Assembly (NCBI RefSeq): GCF_025147325.1
Contig: NZ_CP102262.1
Span: 1,178,001-1,242,000, forward strand
Source: Bacteroides stercoris ATCC 43183
Lineage (GTDB): Bacteria; Bacteroidota; Bacteroidia; Bacteroidales; Bacteroidaceae
Reading direction: 5' to 3'
Length of the DNA stretch: 64,000 nt
Below the pieces are notes generated by a model. That model was not told where the DNA came from. It saw only the letters and a program-made list of their open reading frames with translations, and did not search any database. Both the position numbers and the translations under genes were made by a program. This document shows positions 1 through 7,189 of the stretch, piece after piece (within the stretch, counting starts at the first letter, position 1; every line of letters starts with the position of its first letter).

Positions 1-77
1 TTAATCTTTTCGTCGTTCAGCGCCAAAAGCTTGCGACTGGCATACTGTACGGCGGAAAAGGTCTTGTTTAAATCCAT
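1..77 (-). CDS. proA: Gamma-glutamyl phosphate reductase, N-terminal fragment at window edge
   Basis: Reading the minus strand from an ATG at 77 gives MDLNKTFSAVQYASRK and runs open to the window edge. This is the typical start of ProA, which reduces gamma-glutamyl phosphate to glutamate semialdehyde in proline synthesis. Only about 25 codons are visible, so the identification rests on this short N-terminus and on position: it starts 64 bp after the stop of proB, its pathway partner, on the same strand. The catalytic parts lie outside the window. Confidence 0.7.
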   Translation of the reverse strand, partial: MDLNKTFSAVQYASRKLLALNDEKI

Positions 78-140
78 TTTCAGTGATTTATTAATTGATA
101 CTTCTGCAAATGTAGTGATTATAATCGGTATTAACCGGAC

Positions 141-1265
141 TTATTCTATATAAAGATAGTCATAGTGCACTACAGGTTTCTTGCCGTGCTTTCCCATAGC
201 CTCGCGAGCCTGCTCCGAACTGCAATTGGCTTTGCCTACGCCTATCGGATTTCCTTCAAAGTCTATGATGCGCACAATGTCGTCCTTCTCGAACTCACCC
301 CGCACATCGGTAATGCCTATGGGAAGGATGCTGACTGCCTTGTCGGATGCAAGTACTTTTGTAGCGCAATCGTCGATGTGCAGTTCGCCTTTGGCAAACC
401 CTTCACTGTGGGCTATCCACTTCTTTACGCTGGATACAGGCTGGGGAGCGGGAATGAAGCGGGTGTAAGTTAGTTGAGAATCGAGAGCAGAGGATTGAAC
501 ATCGGGGAATAGGGAGGGGAGTTCCTGATGCAGCAGGTCTACAAGGATATTGTCGCGCTTGCCATTGGCGATGATAACGGTAATTCCCTCATCGGCCACT
601 TTACGGGCAATATTGGTTTTGGTGAGCATGCCTCCGCGTCCGAAACTGGATTTGGAAGTCTGTATGTAAGAGGATAGGTCTTTGCCGTGCTCTATCTTAC
701 GGATGACTTCCGATGCAGGGTCGGCAGGCGAGCCGTTGTAGATGCCGTCGATATTGCTGAGGATAATCAGGACTTGCGCATCCATCATGGAAGCTATCAG
801 TCCGGAGAGCTCGTCATTATCGGTGAACATCAGTTCGCTGACGGAAATGGTATCGTTCTCGTTGACAATGGGAATTACTCCGTTTTCCAGCATTACGGTC
901 ATGCAGTTTTTCTGGTTGAGATAGTGGCGGCGGGTAGCGAAGTTCTCTTTCATGGTGAGCACCTGCCCCACAGGGATGCCGTGTTCACGGAATAGTTCGT
1001 AATAACGGTTGATGAGTTTGGCTTGCCCCACGGCAGAGAACAGTTGGCGCTGGTCTACGCTATCCAGCTTTTTGGCGGGGTGTATCTCGCTTCGTCCCGA
1101 AGCAACGGCTCCGGAAGAAACGAGAATGATTTCCACGCCTGCTTTATGCAGCTCCGCCACTTGGTCTACAAGGGCGGACATGCGGGTTACGTCCAATGTG
1201 CCGTCACGGCGTGTCAATACATTACTGCCTATTTTGACAGCAATTCTCGTTAGTTGTTGTTCCAT
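141..1265 (-). CDS. proB: Glutamate 5-kinase ProB
   Basis: Cytoplasmic kinase for the first step of proline synthesis, phosphorylating glutamate with ATP. I start it at the ATG at 1265 (MEQQLTRIAVKIGSNVL), giving 374 aa. A longer reading to 1361 would overlap the preceding gene and adds residues foreign to the family. The N-terminal amino-acid-kinase domain shows the K-GSN and VSSGAVASG nucleotide motifs and the NENDT acidic motif near residue 145. The last ~80 residues form a PUA domain. Transcribed after the DUF2007-like gene and before proA, probably as one operon. Confidence 0.95.
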   Translation of the reverse strand: MEQQLTRIAVKIGSNVLTRRDGTLDVTRMSALVDQVAELHKAGVEIILVSSGAVASGRSEIHPAKKLDSVDQRQLFSAVGQAKLINRYYELFREHGIPVGQVLTMKENFATRRHYLNQKNCMTVMLENGVIPIVNENDTISVSELMFTDNDELSGLIASMMDAQVLIILSNIDGIYNGSPADPASEVIRKIEHGKDLSSYIQTSKSSFGRGGMLTKTNIARKVADEGITVIIANGKRDNILVDLLHQELPSLFPDVQSSALDSQLTYTRFIPAPQPVSSVKKWIAHSEGFAKGELHIDDCATKVLASDKAVSILPIGITDVRGEFEKDDIVRIIDFEGNPIGVGKANCSSEQAREAMGKHGKKPVVHYDYLYIE

Positions 1266-1293
1266 ATTTGTGTGTTTCCCGATGCGGGAAGAT

Positions 1294-1533
1294 TTAATCT
1301 CCGTCTTCTTTCTTTTCGTATGAGCGAACCACTTCCATGGCTGCTTCATAATTCGCTTCATTGACGAGTACTGCTACATCGACTGCTGTCTCGGGCAGGA
1401 CAATGTTTACTATCATCCCGTCTTTCAAGGTTGATTCGATGCCATTGTTTTCCAGCAAACTTTTTACAAGTTCGGCTTCCCAAAGCGATCCGTTGAATAC
1501 TTCGACGAGCTTGCTTTTATCTTCTTCTTTCAT
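1294..1533 (-). CDS. Small DUF2007-type protein
   Basis: A 79-residue acidic protein without signal peptide or membrane segment. The pattern (VEVFNGSLWEAELVKSLLENNGIES in spirit: hydrophobic start, then a helix ending in NNGI, then a beta-rich half with V/I-rich strands) matches the DUF2007 'putative signal transducing protein' fold, related to the ferredoxin-like ACT/PII type domains. No enzymatic role is known. It lies 28 bp upstream of proB and is probably co-transcribed; whether it affects proline synthesis is unknown. Confidence 0.7.
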   Translation of the reverse strand: MKEEDKSKLVEVFNGSLWEAELVKSLLENNGIESTLKDGMIVNIVLPETAVDVAVLVNEANYEAAMEVVRSYEKKEDGD

Positions 1534-1613
1534 AGCGGTATGAATTTAGAGTTCTTGTCCTACAAATATAACAAGTTTTTTCGATTTAATGTTTAATACC
1601 GGACAATTTATGC

Positions 1614-2453
1614 CTATAGCTCGATGCGCTGCACCGTTACCGCTTCATTCAGGAAGATAGAGGCGGATTCGGTGAATTTGTCTTCCGCTTCGGTGGTATA
1701 GTAACTGCATTTGCCGTTCTGGGTACATTGGGCGTCTATTTCGGGATGGCGGTGGAGATAGTCTTTCAAACTGTCGGCCACTAATTTGCCTTGTGATACT
1801 ATCGTGATACTCTCCGGCATATATTTCCGGATTTTGGGTAGCAGTATCGGATAGTGCGTACAACCCAAGATGGCGGTGTCTATTTCCCGGTCTTTGGCAA
1901 GGAGTTCATTTATGTATTTGCGGACGAAGTAATCCGTTCCGTCGCCTTGTGCTTCATTGTTCTCTACAAGTGACACCCATAGCGGACAGGCTTCTCCGCT
2001 GACTTTGATGTCGGGGAACAGTTTATGTATCTCCAACGGATAGGATTCGGACTTGATGGTTCCGCCTGTAGCAAGGACTCCGACGTGGCGGCTGCGGGTT
2101 ATATTGCCGATGCATTCCACGGTAGGGCGGATAACGCCTAATACACGGCGTGCCGGGTCAAGGTGCGGCAGGTCGTTTATCTGTATGCTGCGCAGAGCTT
2201 TGGCGGATGCTGTATTGCAGGCAAGGATTACAAGGTGGCAACCCATCTCGAACAGTTTGGTAACTGCCTGCAATGTAAACTCGTAGACGACTTCAAAAGA
2301 ACGCGTTCCGTAAGGGGCACGGGCATTATCGCCCAAATAGATATAGTCGTATTCCGGTAAGGCTTCCCGTATTTTACTTAAAATAGTAAGCCCGCCGTAT
2401 CCAGAATCGAATACACCGATAGGGCCGGGAGTGGAAGGTAGTTTTTGTTTCAT
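1614..2453 (-). CDS. murI: Glutamate racemase MurI
   Basis: Makes D-glutamate for peptidoglycan. The 279-residue protein begins its fold at PIGVFDSGYGGLTIL (the FDSGxGG motif with the first catalytic-side Asp/Ser), carries the first catalytic Cys in ACNTASA near residue 80 and the second in GCTHYP near residue 198. Length is normal for the family. Cytoplasmic. A TAnnTTTG-like -7 element for the minus strand (reading TATCTTTG, plus-strand 2488-2495) lies 35 bp upstream of the ATG, without a convincing -33 box. Confidence 0.95.
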   Translation of the reverse strand: MKQKLPSTPGPIGVFDSGYGGLTILSKIREALPEYDYIYLGDNARAPYGTRSFEVVYEFTLQAVTKLFEMGCHLVILACNTASAKALRSIQINDLPHLDPARRVLGVIRPTVECIGNITRSRHVGVLATGGTIKSESYPLEIHKLFPDIKVSGEACPLWVSLVENNEAQGDGTDYFVRKYINELLAKDREIDTAILGCTHYPILLPKIRKYMPESITIVSQGKLVADSLKDYLHRHPEIDAQCTQNGKCSYYTTEAEDKFTESASIFLNEAVTVQRIEL

Positions 2454-2593
2454 ACAATCTTTCTGACGCTAAGAGTATAGTGTGCAGCAAAGATAGTGTA
2501 AATTGTGAGGATAGGGCACGGATTATACGGGATTTTACGAACAGAAGAATTGATTTTGTAAGTCATTCAGTATAATTCGTGCCCTTAGGATAT

Positions 2594-3562
2594 TTATTTA
2601 ATCTTTTCGTAGATGTAGAGTTCGTGAATTTCTCCCTTATAGCCTTCTTCGGTGAATGGACCTTGAGACATACCCAAAATAATTTGAGTGCCGCGGTTGT
2701 TCAATACAACGAGGTCGTCGTTCACAGGGTCAATGGAGAGACCTTCTATTTCACCGGCACGACGGAAGTCGCTCATTTCCCGGAACAGTTCAACCTTTCC
2801 GGCTTTAGCACCGGCTGCAATACTACCCTTGCGTGTCACTACTTTTCCGCTTTTGTCCAGTTTTACGCTGAAAGGAGTGTCTCGTACAGGTTCTACTCCT
2901 TCTTTCAGTCCAGTATAGGGTACTTCGGTGATGTCAGCGATATAAATATTATCGGGTATCTGATAAAGTGATTCACCGTCATCTGATGTGAAAAGCATTT
3001 TACCGTCGGCAATGAAGATGCCCTGACACCAATAAGGAGTGGGACGACATTGCATTTTGGTGTAGTACTTGCCGGTTTCAAGGCTGTAGCAATATACATA
3101 GCGGCTGTCTACCCAGTCGGACATCCATACCATGTTCTTGTCACGGTCTACTGCCAGACCGGAAACTTCTACCTGACCTGATTCAGGACACCAAGGTAGG
3201 TCTCTTTTCCATTTCAATGTTTCAGCATCGTATACCGATACTGCAATATTGTAGCCGCGGCCATATTCGAATTTTTCTACACCGCAGTAGATTTCACCAT
3301 TATAGACGTCAATATCACCGAAGTGATTGGCTATTTCCGGGTGCTGAAACGGCTGGTCATTCTTCATCAACATATTACCTTCTTTATCGTACTTGTAAAG
3401 GACTTTAGTATCCGATACGTAATAGTAGTCCTTGTCTACGGCAATTCCTTGGCGTCCGGCTACAGGAATCACTTTCTTCAAACGGTATTCACTGCCTAAA
3501 TGCTGTGCATTTACAGACATTGCACCCATAACGAGTGCCAATAAAACAAATAACTTTTTCAT
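2594..3562 (-). CDS. Secreted beta-propeller protein (NHL/SdiA-regulated-like)
   Basis: 322 residues with a clear signal peptide ending ...MSVNAQ (about residue 20). The mature part has repeated blade-like segments with the pattern 'GIAVDKDYYYVSD', 'VSGLAVDRDKNMVWMSDW', 'IEGLSIDPVNDDLVVLNN', i.e. a small beta-propeller. The EGLSxDP block recalls the SdiA-regulated/phytase-esterase-like propellers, but this is only a resemblance. It sits 21 bp after the porin gene on the same strand and probably ends the phosphatase-porin-propeller operon. Substrate unknown; a periplasmic role is inferred from the signal peptide. Confidence 0.65.
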   Translation of the reverse strand: MKKLFVLLALVMGAMSVNAQHLGSEYRLKKVIPVAGRQGIAVDKDYYYVSDTKVLYKYDKEGNMLMKNDQPFQHPEIANHFGDIDVYNGEIYCGVEKFEYGRGYNIAVSVYDAETLKWKRDLPWCPESGQVEVSGLAVDRDKNMVWMSDWVDSRYVYCYSLETGKYYTKMQCRPTPYWCQGIFIADGKMLFTSDDGESLYQIPDNIYIADITEVPYTGLKEGVEPVRDTPFSVKLDKSGKVVTRKGSIAAGAKAGKVELFREMSDFRRAGEIEGLSIDPVNDDLVVLNNRGTQIILGMSQGPFTEEGYKGEIHELYIYEKIK

Positions 3563-3583
3563 GATAGTATGATTTTTATATGT

Positions 3584-4759
3584 TTAAAAATAGAAAACGC
3601 CCATTAGTTGAATTTGATCAGAGCCTCGCTTACCGTTGTTGCTTATTTCTTTTGCTTTGTCGGTATAGAAAGAGTGACAATAGTTAGCTTGTATCTTCAC
3701 ATGATTGCAAGGATTGTAAGTGAGCCCCAAAAGAATACGGTCATAATTGTTCAGGCTGCTGTCGTTTACCTTATCACGATAGAAATCATAACGTACTACC
3801 GGCAGGAACTTACCTGCATGCCAACCTGCCAAAGCGTAGAAACCATCTTCTTTGATTATGTCGCGTCCGTCTTTGCTACTTCCTATGTGCCCGTATTCCG
3901 CACGCAGGTCGAGCCCTTTGGGGTCGTTGTACCAAGCACCTACGATGACACGATTCATAGGTTGGTAATTAAATGATTCATCATTGACTGTTCCTTTGTA
4001 TTCTCCCCAATTGTAGGAAGCTTTTATATTGAAGAATTTTGTAGGACGGAAAGTCAGAGCAGCTACAATGTCTTTAGACTTATTGTTATCGTCTTTCATA
4101 GGCAGATGTCCGTTGGATAATGACAGGTTATAACTTAAACGGCTGAATCCTCTTGCTTCGTCTGTAAACAAGTCGCCGAATGCCATTATACCAAGGTCAC
4201 GTCCATAATCTACAAAGTCATAACCTATAGCATTGCGGCAAACCATGCGATAGCAGATGTTTGAGAAGTCGACAGTTTCCAATGTTGAAGGGGAGAGATC
4301 GTAATTCTCATAACCGAGTGGCAGATAGTACTGGCCGACACGTACTTGGAATGCTTTTGAAATTTTAGCAGTGACAAAAGCATCCATTACTTGTAAGTTC
4401 TTCTGTCCATTTCCATTGGTAGAACCCGCAATGCCGTTAAAAGCCTCAATTTGTAAACGGAAAGACACGTTTTTAACTACATTTCCATCCATAATCAAAC
4501 GGAGACGTTTTGCTTGGAATGATGATGAACCGTCACCTACTGAGTTGTAGTTCCAGCCGGTTTGAAGATAGCCGGAGAGCTTAGGCAGTTTTTCCAAAAC
4601 TTTTTCCCATTTTGTAGGTTCAGACTCTTCGGTAGCTGCGGCTACTGATTCAGTCACTGTTGTTGTCGTTGCAGTTTCCGGAACTGACTCTGCAAATGCG
4701 AAATTTGATACCAGCATGGTACCGCTCAAAAAGAGCGCACTGATGATTTTCTGTTTCAT
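3584..4759 (-). CDS. Outer membrane porin, phosphate-selective O/P type
   Basis: 391 residues: signal peptide to about residue 23 (FAFAE), a short acidic/Thr-rich stretch, then a beta-barrel with alternating aromatic strands and the family pattern LSGYLQTGWNY, SFQAKRLRLIMDG and a C-terminal aromatic ending (MGVFYF) typical of outer-membrane porins. Best fit is the OprO/OprP (phosphate-selective porin) family, which is common in Bacteroides. Between a secreted HAD phosphatase and a propeller protein, so a role in uptake of phosphate or phosphorylated compounds is plausible, but ion selectivity cannot be read from sequence. Confidence 0.8.
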   Translation of the reverse strand: MKQKIISALFLSGTMLVSNFAFAESVPETATTTTVTESVAAATEESEPTKWEKVLEKLPKLSGYLQTGWNYNSVGDGSSSFQAKRLRLIMDGNVVKNVSFRLQIEAFNGIAGSTNGNGQKNLQVMDAFVTAKISKAFQVRVGQYYLPLGYENYDLSPSTLETVDFSNICYRMVCRNAIGYDFVDYGRDLGIMAFGDLFTDEARGFSRLSYNLSLSNGHLPMKDDNNKSKDIVAALTFRPTKFFNIKASYNWGEYKGTVNDESFNYQPMNRVIVGAWYNDPKGLDLRAEYGHIGSSKDGRDIIKEDGFYALAGWHAGKFLPVVRYDFYRDKVNDSSLNNYDRILLGLTYNPCNHVKIQANYCHSFYTDKAKEISNNGKRGSDQIQLMGVFYF

Positions 4760-4792
4760 GTCGTAATAGATTTAATGTGAATAATGTCCCTC

Positions 4793-5770
4793 TTATTGAG
4801 GATTTGATTTGTTTGTTCTGATTTTCCAACTTTCTGTATGAAATTTTATTTCAGGATTTGGAACGTCGTTACATTTCACGATGACCGCTCCCTCTTTTTC
4901 CCAATATTGCTTGACTGTGTATCCGTTCATCGGGCCATCTTCTTTCCCTCGTATGGTCGTGTCATCCGGATTTACAACAATTTTCAATCCGCACGATTGG
5001 TTCAGCATGTCCATGTCTCCACGGCTATTCCCGCCGACTATAAGCGGCCGTGCCTTAATAAATGTGGGAATTACATTCGCTTTGCCGTCATCTTGTGGAA
5101 TAGGCATAATTATCTCATCTGTCAATCTTCCGTTAGCTACAACGGATTTGACTCCGAGAATTTGTGTATCGGGCAACCCTAACTCTTCAGCAAGGAATTT
5201 CTGATAGAGGAATTCCGGAGATGCAGTAAGTATCCATACTTCAAAACCGTATTCTTTCAGATTAGCAATCAGTTGTTTCATTTCGGGATAGAATTTTCCT
5301 TGGTATGAATCAAGGTAGCATTCATAACCCATATCCATGATTTCAGCAGGAGTCATACCTGCCAAAAAATGAACGCGGTCTTCTACATAGGCTTTGCCTA
5401 CGTTATTACCGTCTTTTACCATACGGTTCAGTATAGCAATTTTGCTTTTTGCTTGCGGATCGTTTCTATCCTTGTAGTTTTTATCGGCATAACGATACAA
5501 GGCTTCATCTGCAAGATAATAGGGAACCTGTCCGATAACTGTTCCGTCACCATCGAATACGGCTACTTTACGGTTATTCATTGTAAGTGTTGTATTCAAA
5601 AAACTTTCAATTCTATTGTTGACCTCATCCGACCAACCTGCTATTTTACGATAAGTTTGTGAAAAAACAGATGTAGGGTAACTGGTCGCTAACAGAATTA
5701 TAAATAGAAATTGATGAATAAGAAATGTTTTCTTATCTCTTTTACTTGGGGTGGAATTCAATTCTTTCAT
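4793..5770 (-). CDS. Secreted HAD-family phosphatase
   Basis: I start this at the ATG at 5770 (MKELNSTPSK), giving 325 aa; an upstream in-frame Met at 5851 would add a lysine-rich stretch overlapping the end of the adjacent transporter relic. A hydrophobic segment (FLFIILLATSYPTSVFS) is a signal peptide or anchor. HAD motifs: DGDGT (motif I, about residue 75), ILTASPEF (motif II), the Lys of DDGKANV (motif III), and GGNSRGDMDML (motif IV). It therefore is a phosphoserine-phosphatase-like hydrolase of the periplasm. Context (porin, glpT-like relic) suggests phosphate or phosphoester scavenging, possibly of glycerol/choline phosphates; this is inference. Confidence 0.8.
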   Translation of the reverse strand: MKELNSTPSKRDKKTFLIHQFLFIILLATSYPTSVFSQTYRKIAGWSDEVNNRIESFLNTTLTMNNRKVAVFDGDGTVIGQVPYYLADEALYRYADKNYKDRNDPQAKSKIAILNRMVKDGNNVGKAYVEDRVHFLAGMTPAEIMDMGYECYLDSYQGKFYPEMKQLIANLKEYGFEVWILTASPEFLYQKFLAEELGLPDTQILGVKSVVANGRLTDEIIMPIPQDDGKANVIPTFIKARPLIVGGNSRGDMDMLNQSCGLKIVVNPDDTTIRGKEDGPMNGYTVKQYWEKEGAVIVKCNDVPNPEIKFHTESWKIRTNKSNPQ

Positions 5771-5801
5771 TTTTATTTTCTTATTTTGTAGTACTGTATT
5801 G

Positions 5802-5999
5802 TTACTTTCTTGCAGCTTTTTCTTCTTTGTATGTGAATGATGTGAAAACAATGGATAGGGCGCAGGCTATTATCAGCAGTATGAACGTCCAATCCCAGCC
5901 TGCCATTTCGGCTACGTAACCGAGAACGACGTTGGCAAGAATGGCGGTTCCGAAGAAGTACCCGAAGAACTTGGTACAAATTAAGAGGAGCAGAGGGGA
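5802..5999 (-). pseudogene. C-terminal relic of a GlpT/UhpT-type transporter
   Basis: A frame that is not a complete gene reads on the minus strand FFGYFFGTAILANVVLGY, then AEMAGWDWTFILLIIACAL and ends EEKAARK-stop (TAA at 5804-5802). This is the last ~60 residues, i.e. the final two membrane helices, of an organophosphate:phosphate antiporter (GlpT type, MFS). Upstream the frame runs into the terminator hairpin of the ompH operon at 6003-6038, so no start or N-terminal ten helices exist. The gene lost its 5' part by deletion; the remnant sits 32 bp before the HAD phosphatase, suggesting an original glycerophosphate operon. Confidence 0.75.
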
Positions 6000-6002
6000 T
6001 AT

Positions 6003-6038
6003 AAAAAAAAGGTTAAGCCGTTGATGGCTTAACCTTTT
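6003..6038 (-). terminator. Rho-independent terminator of the bamA-ompH operon
   Basis: Perfect 9-bp stem GGTTAAGCC / GGCTTAACC (6011-6019 and 6026-6034) with a 6-nt loop. On the minus strand it is followed by eight T (plus-strand A run 6003-6010), 50 bp after the stop of the second ompH gene. Four T on the plus side make it weakly bidirectional. Confidence 0.9.
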
Positions 6039-6084
6039 CGATGAATTCCTCGTTTAGAGGTATGCGGTTTGTTTGATACCGGTG

Positions 6085-6591
6085 TTATTTAATGCCGAGT
6101 TGCGTTTTAACTTTGGCAGTTACATCTACACTCTGTGCACCTACATAAGGTATCGGAGTACGGGCCAGGTCGAAGATATATACTACACCCTCAGCCTTAC
6201 CTACAGCCTGGATAGCTTCGTCCAGCTTTTTGTAGATAGGAGTCATGGCATCCTGCTGTGCCTTTTGCATAGACTGATATGCTTCCTGCTGGAACTGTTC
6301 CTGGCGTTGTGCCATGTCCTGCAGTTCTTTCTGACGTCTTTCTGCAATGTTTTTCGGAAGTGAGTCGGCTTGTGCCAAGAATTCCTGATATTTCTTATTG
6401 AACTCTTCCTGGGTACGTTGCATTTCTGTTTGGTACTCTTTAGACATAGCATCCAGGTCGGCTTGTGCTTTTGTGTATTCCGGCATGGTGACAATTACTT
6501 CTTGAGAGTTCATGTGAGCGAATTTAGTTTGCGCCATAGCTCCCAGGGGGAGGGCAAACATAACTACGAGCAGTGCGATTTTTTTAAGCAT
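6085..6591 (-). CDS. OmpH/Skp-like periplasmic chaperone (second copy)
   Basis: 168 residues with signal peptide (ALPLGAMAQ) and a long charged, glutamine-rich alpha-helical coiled coil (about residues 40-110), the tentacle region of Skp. Short beta strands at each end (FAHMNSQEVI; VVYIFDLAR, DVTAKVKTQLGI) fit the Skp trimer body. Skp holds unfolded outer-membrane proteins in the periplasm for BamA. It is the last gene of uppS-bamA-ompH-ompH and is followed by a strong terminator. Paralogue of the neighbour at 6649-7164, a tandem arrangement usual in Bacteroides. Confidence 0.9.
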   Translation of the reverse strand: MLKKIALLVVMFALPLGAMAQTKFAHMNSQEVIVTMPEYTKAQADLDAMSKEYQTEMQRTQEEFNKKYQEFLAQADSLPKNIAERRQKELQDMAQRQEQFQQEAYQSMQKAQQDAMTPIYKKLDEAIQAVGKAEGVVYIFDLARTPIPYVGAQSVDVTAKVKTQLGIK

Positions 6592-6648
6592 AATATTTAC
6601 TATTTATTTTGAATGATAATTCTTTGTATAGGCTGCAAATGTATGAAA

Positions 6649-7164
6649 TTAATTTGAATATCCTAATTTTGCAAGCACTTCATTACTTATGTCAATACTC
6701 GGAGAGGCAAAGATGATGCTTGATGCGGATGCGCGATCCACTACTACCGCATAACCTTTCTGTGTGGAGATTTCCTTTACAGCTTCATAGATTTCATCTT
6801 GGATGGGCTGCATCAGCGCTTCACGCTTTTTGAAAAGTTCGCCTTCCGGACCGAAGTATTTGCGGCGCAGTTCGGCTGCGGATTTCTCTTTGGCAACAAT
6901 CTCTTCTTCTTTCTTTGTCTTTTGTGCATCGGAAAGAGTTTTGACGGATGCCTGGTAGCTGTCGTACAAGCTCTTGGCTTCTTTACCCAGCTTCTCGACT
7001 TCGTTTTGCCACTGTTTGGACACTTGGTTCAATTCATTGCTCGCACTTTGATAGGCAGGGATATTCTTTAGGATATATTCCATGTCGATCAGGGCGAATT
7101 TCTGTGCATTGGCTGTAATGCCTGCGGCAAACAGCAGAAACATGATTAATAAACTCTTTCTCAT
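6649..7164 (-). CDS. OmpH/Skp-like periplasmic chaperone (first copy)
   Basis: 171 residues: signal peptide ending ITANAQ, then FALIDMEYILKNIP, the usual Skp/OmpH start, a coiled coil rich in K/E/Q between about 40 and 115, and a C-terminal beta part (YAVVVDRASASSIIFASPSIDI). It follows bamA by 25 bp and precedes its paralogue by 57 bp, so all are one operon for outer-membrane protein assembly. Periplasmic chaperone role follows from the family. Confidence 0.9.
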   Translation of the reverse strand: MRKSLLIMFLLFAAGITANAQKFALIDMEYILKNIPAYQSASNELNQVSKQWQNEVEKLGKEAKSLYDSYQASVKTLSDAQKTKKEEEIVAKEKSAAELRRKYFGPEGELFKKREALMQPIQDEIYEAVKEISTQKGYAVVVDRASASSIIFASPSIDISNEVLAKLGYSN

Positions 7165-7189
7165 AATGTTCTGGTTTTAGTTAAACAAA

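Noticed and set aside
1266..1361. A 32-codon N-terminal extension of proB
   Set aside because: It overlaps the preceding gene and its Lys/Arg-rich sequence is absent from the family; the start at 1265 fits.
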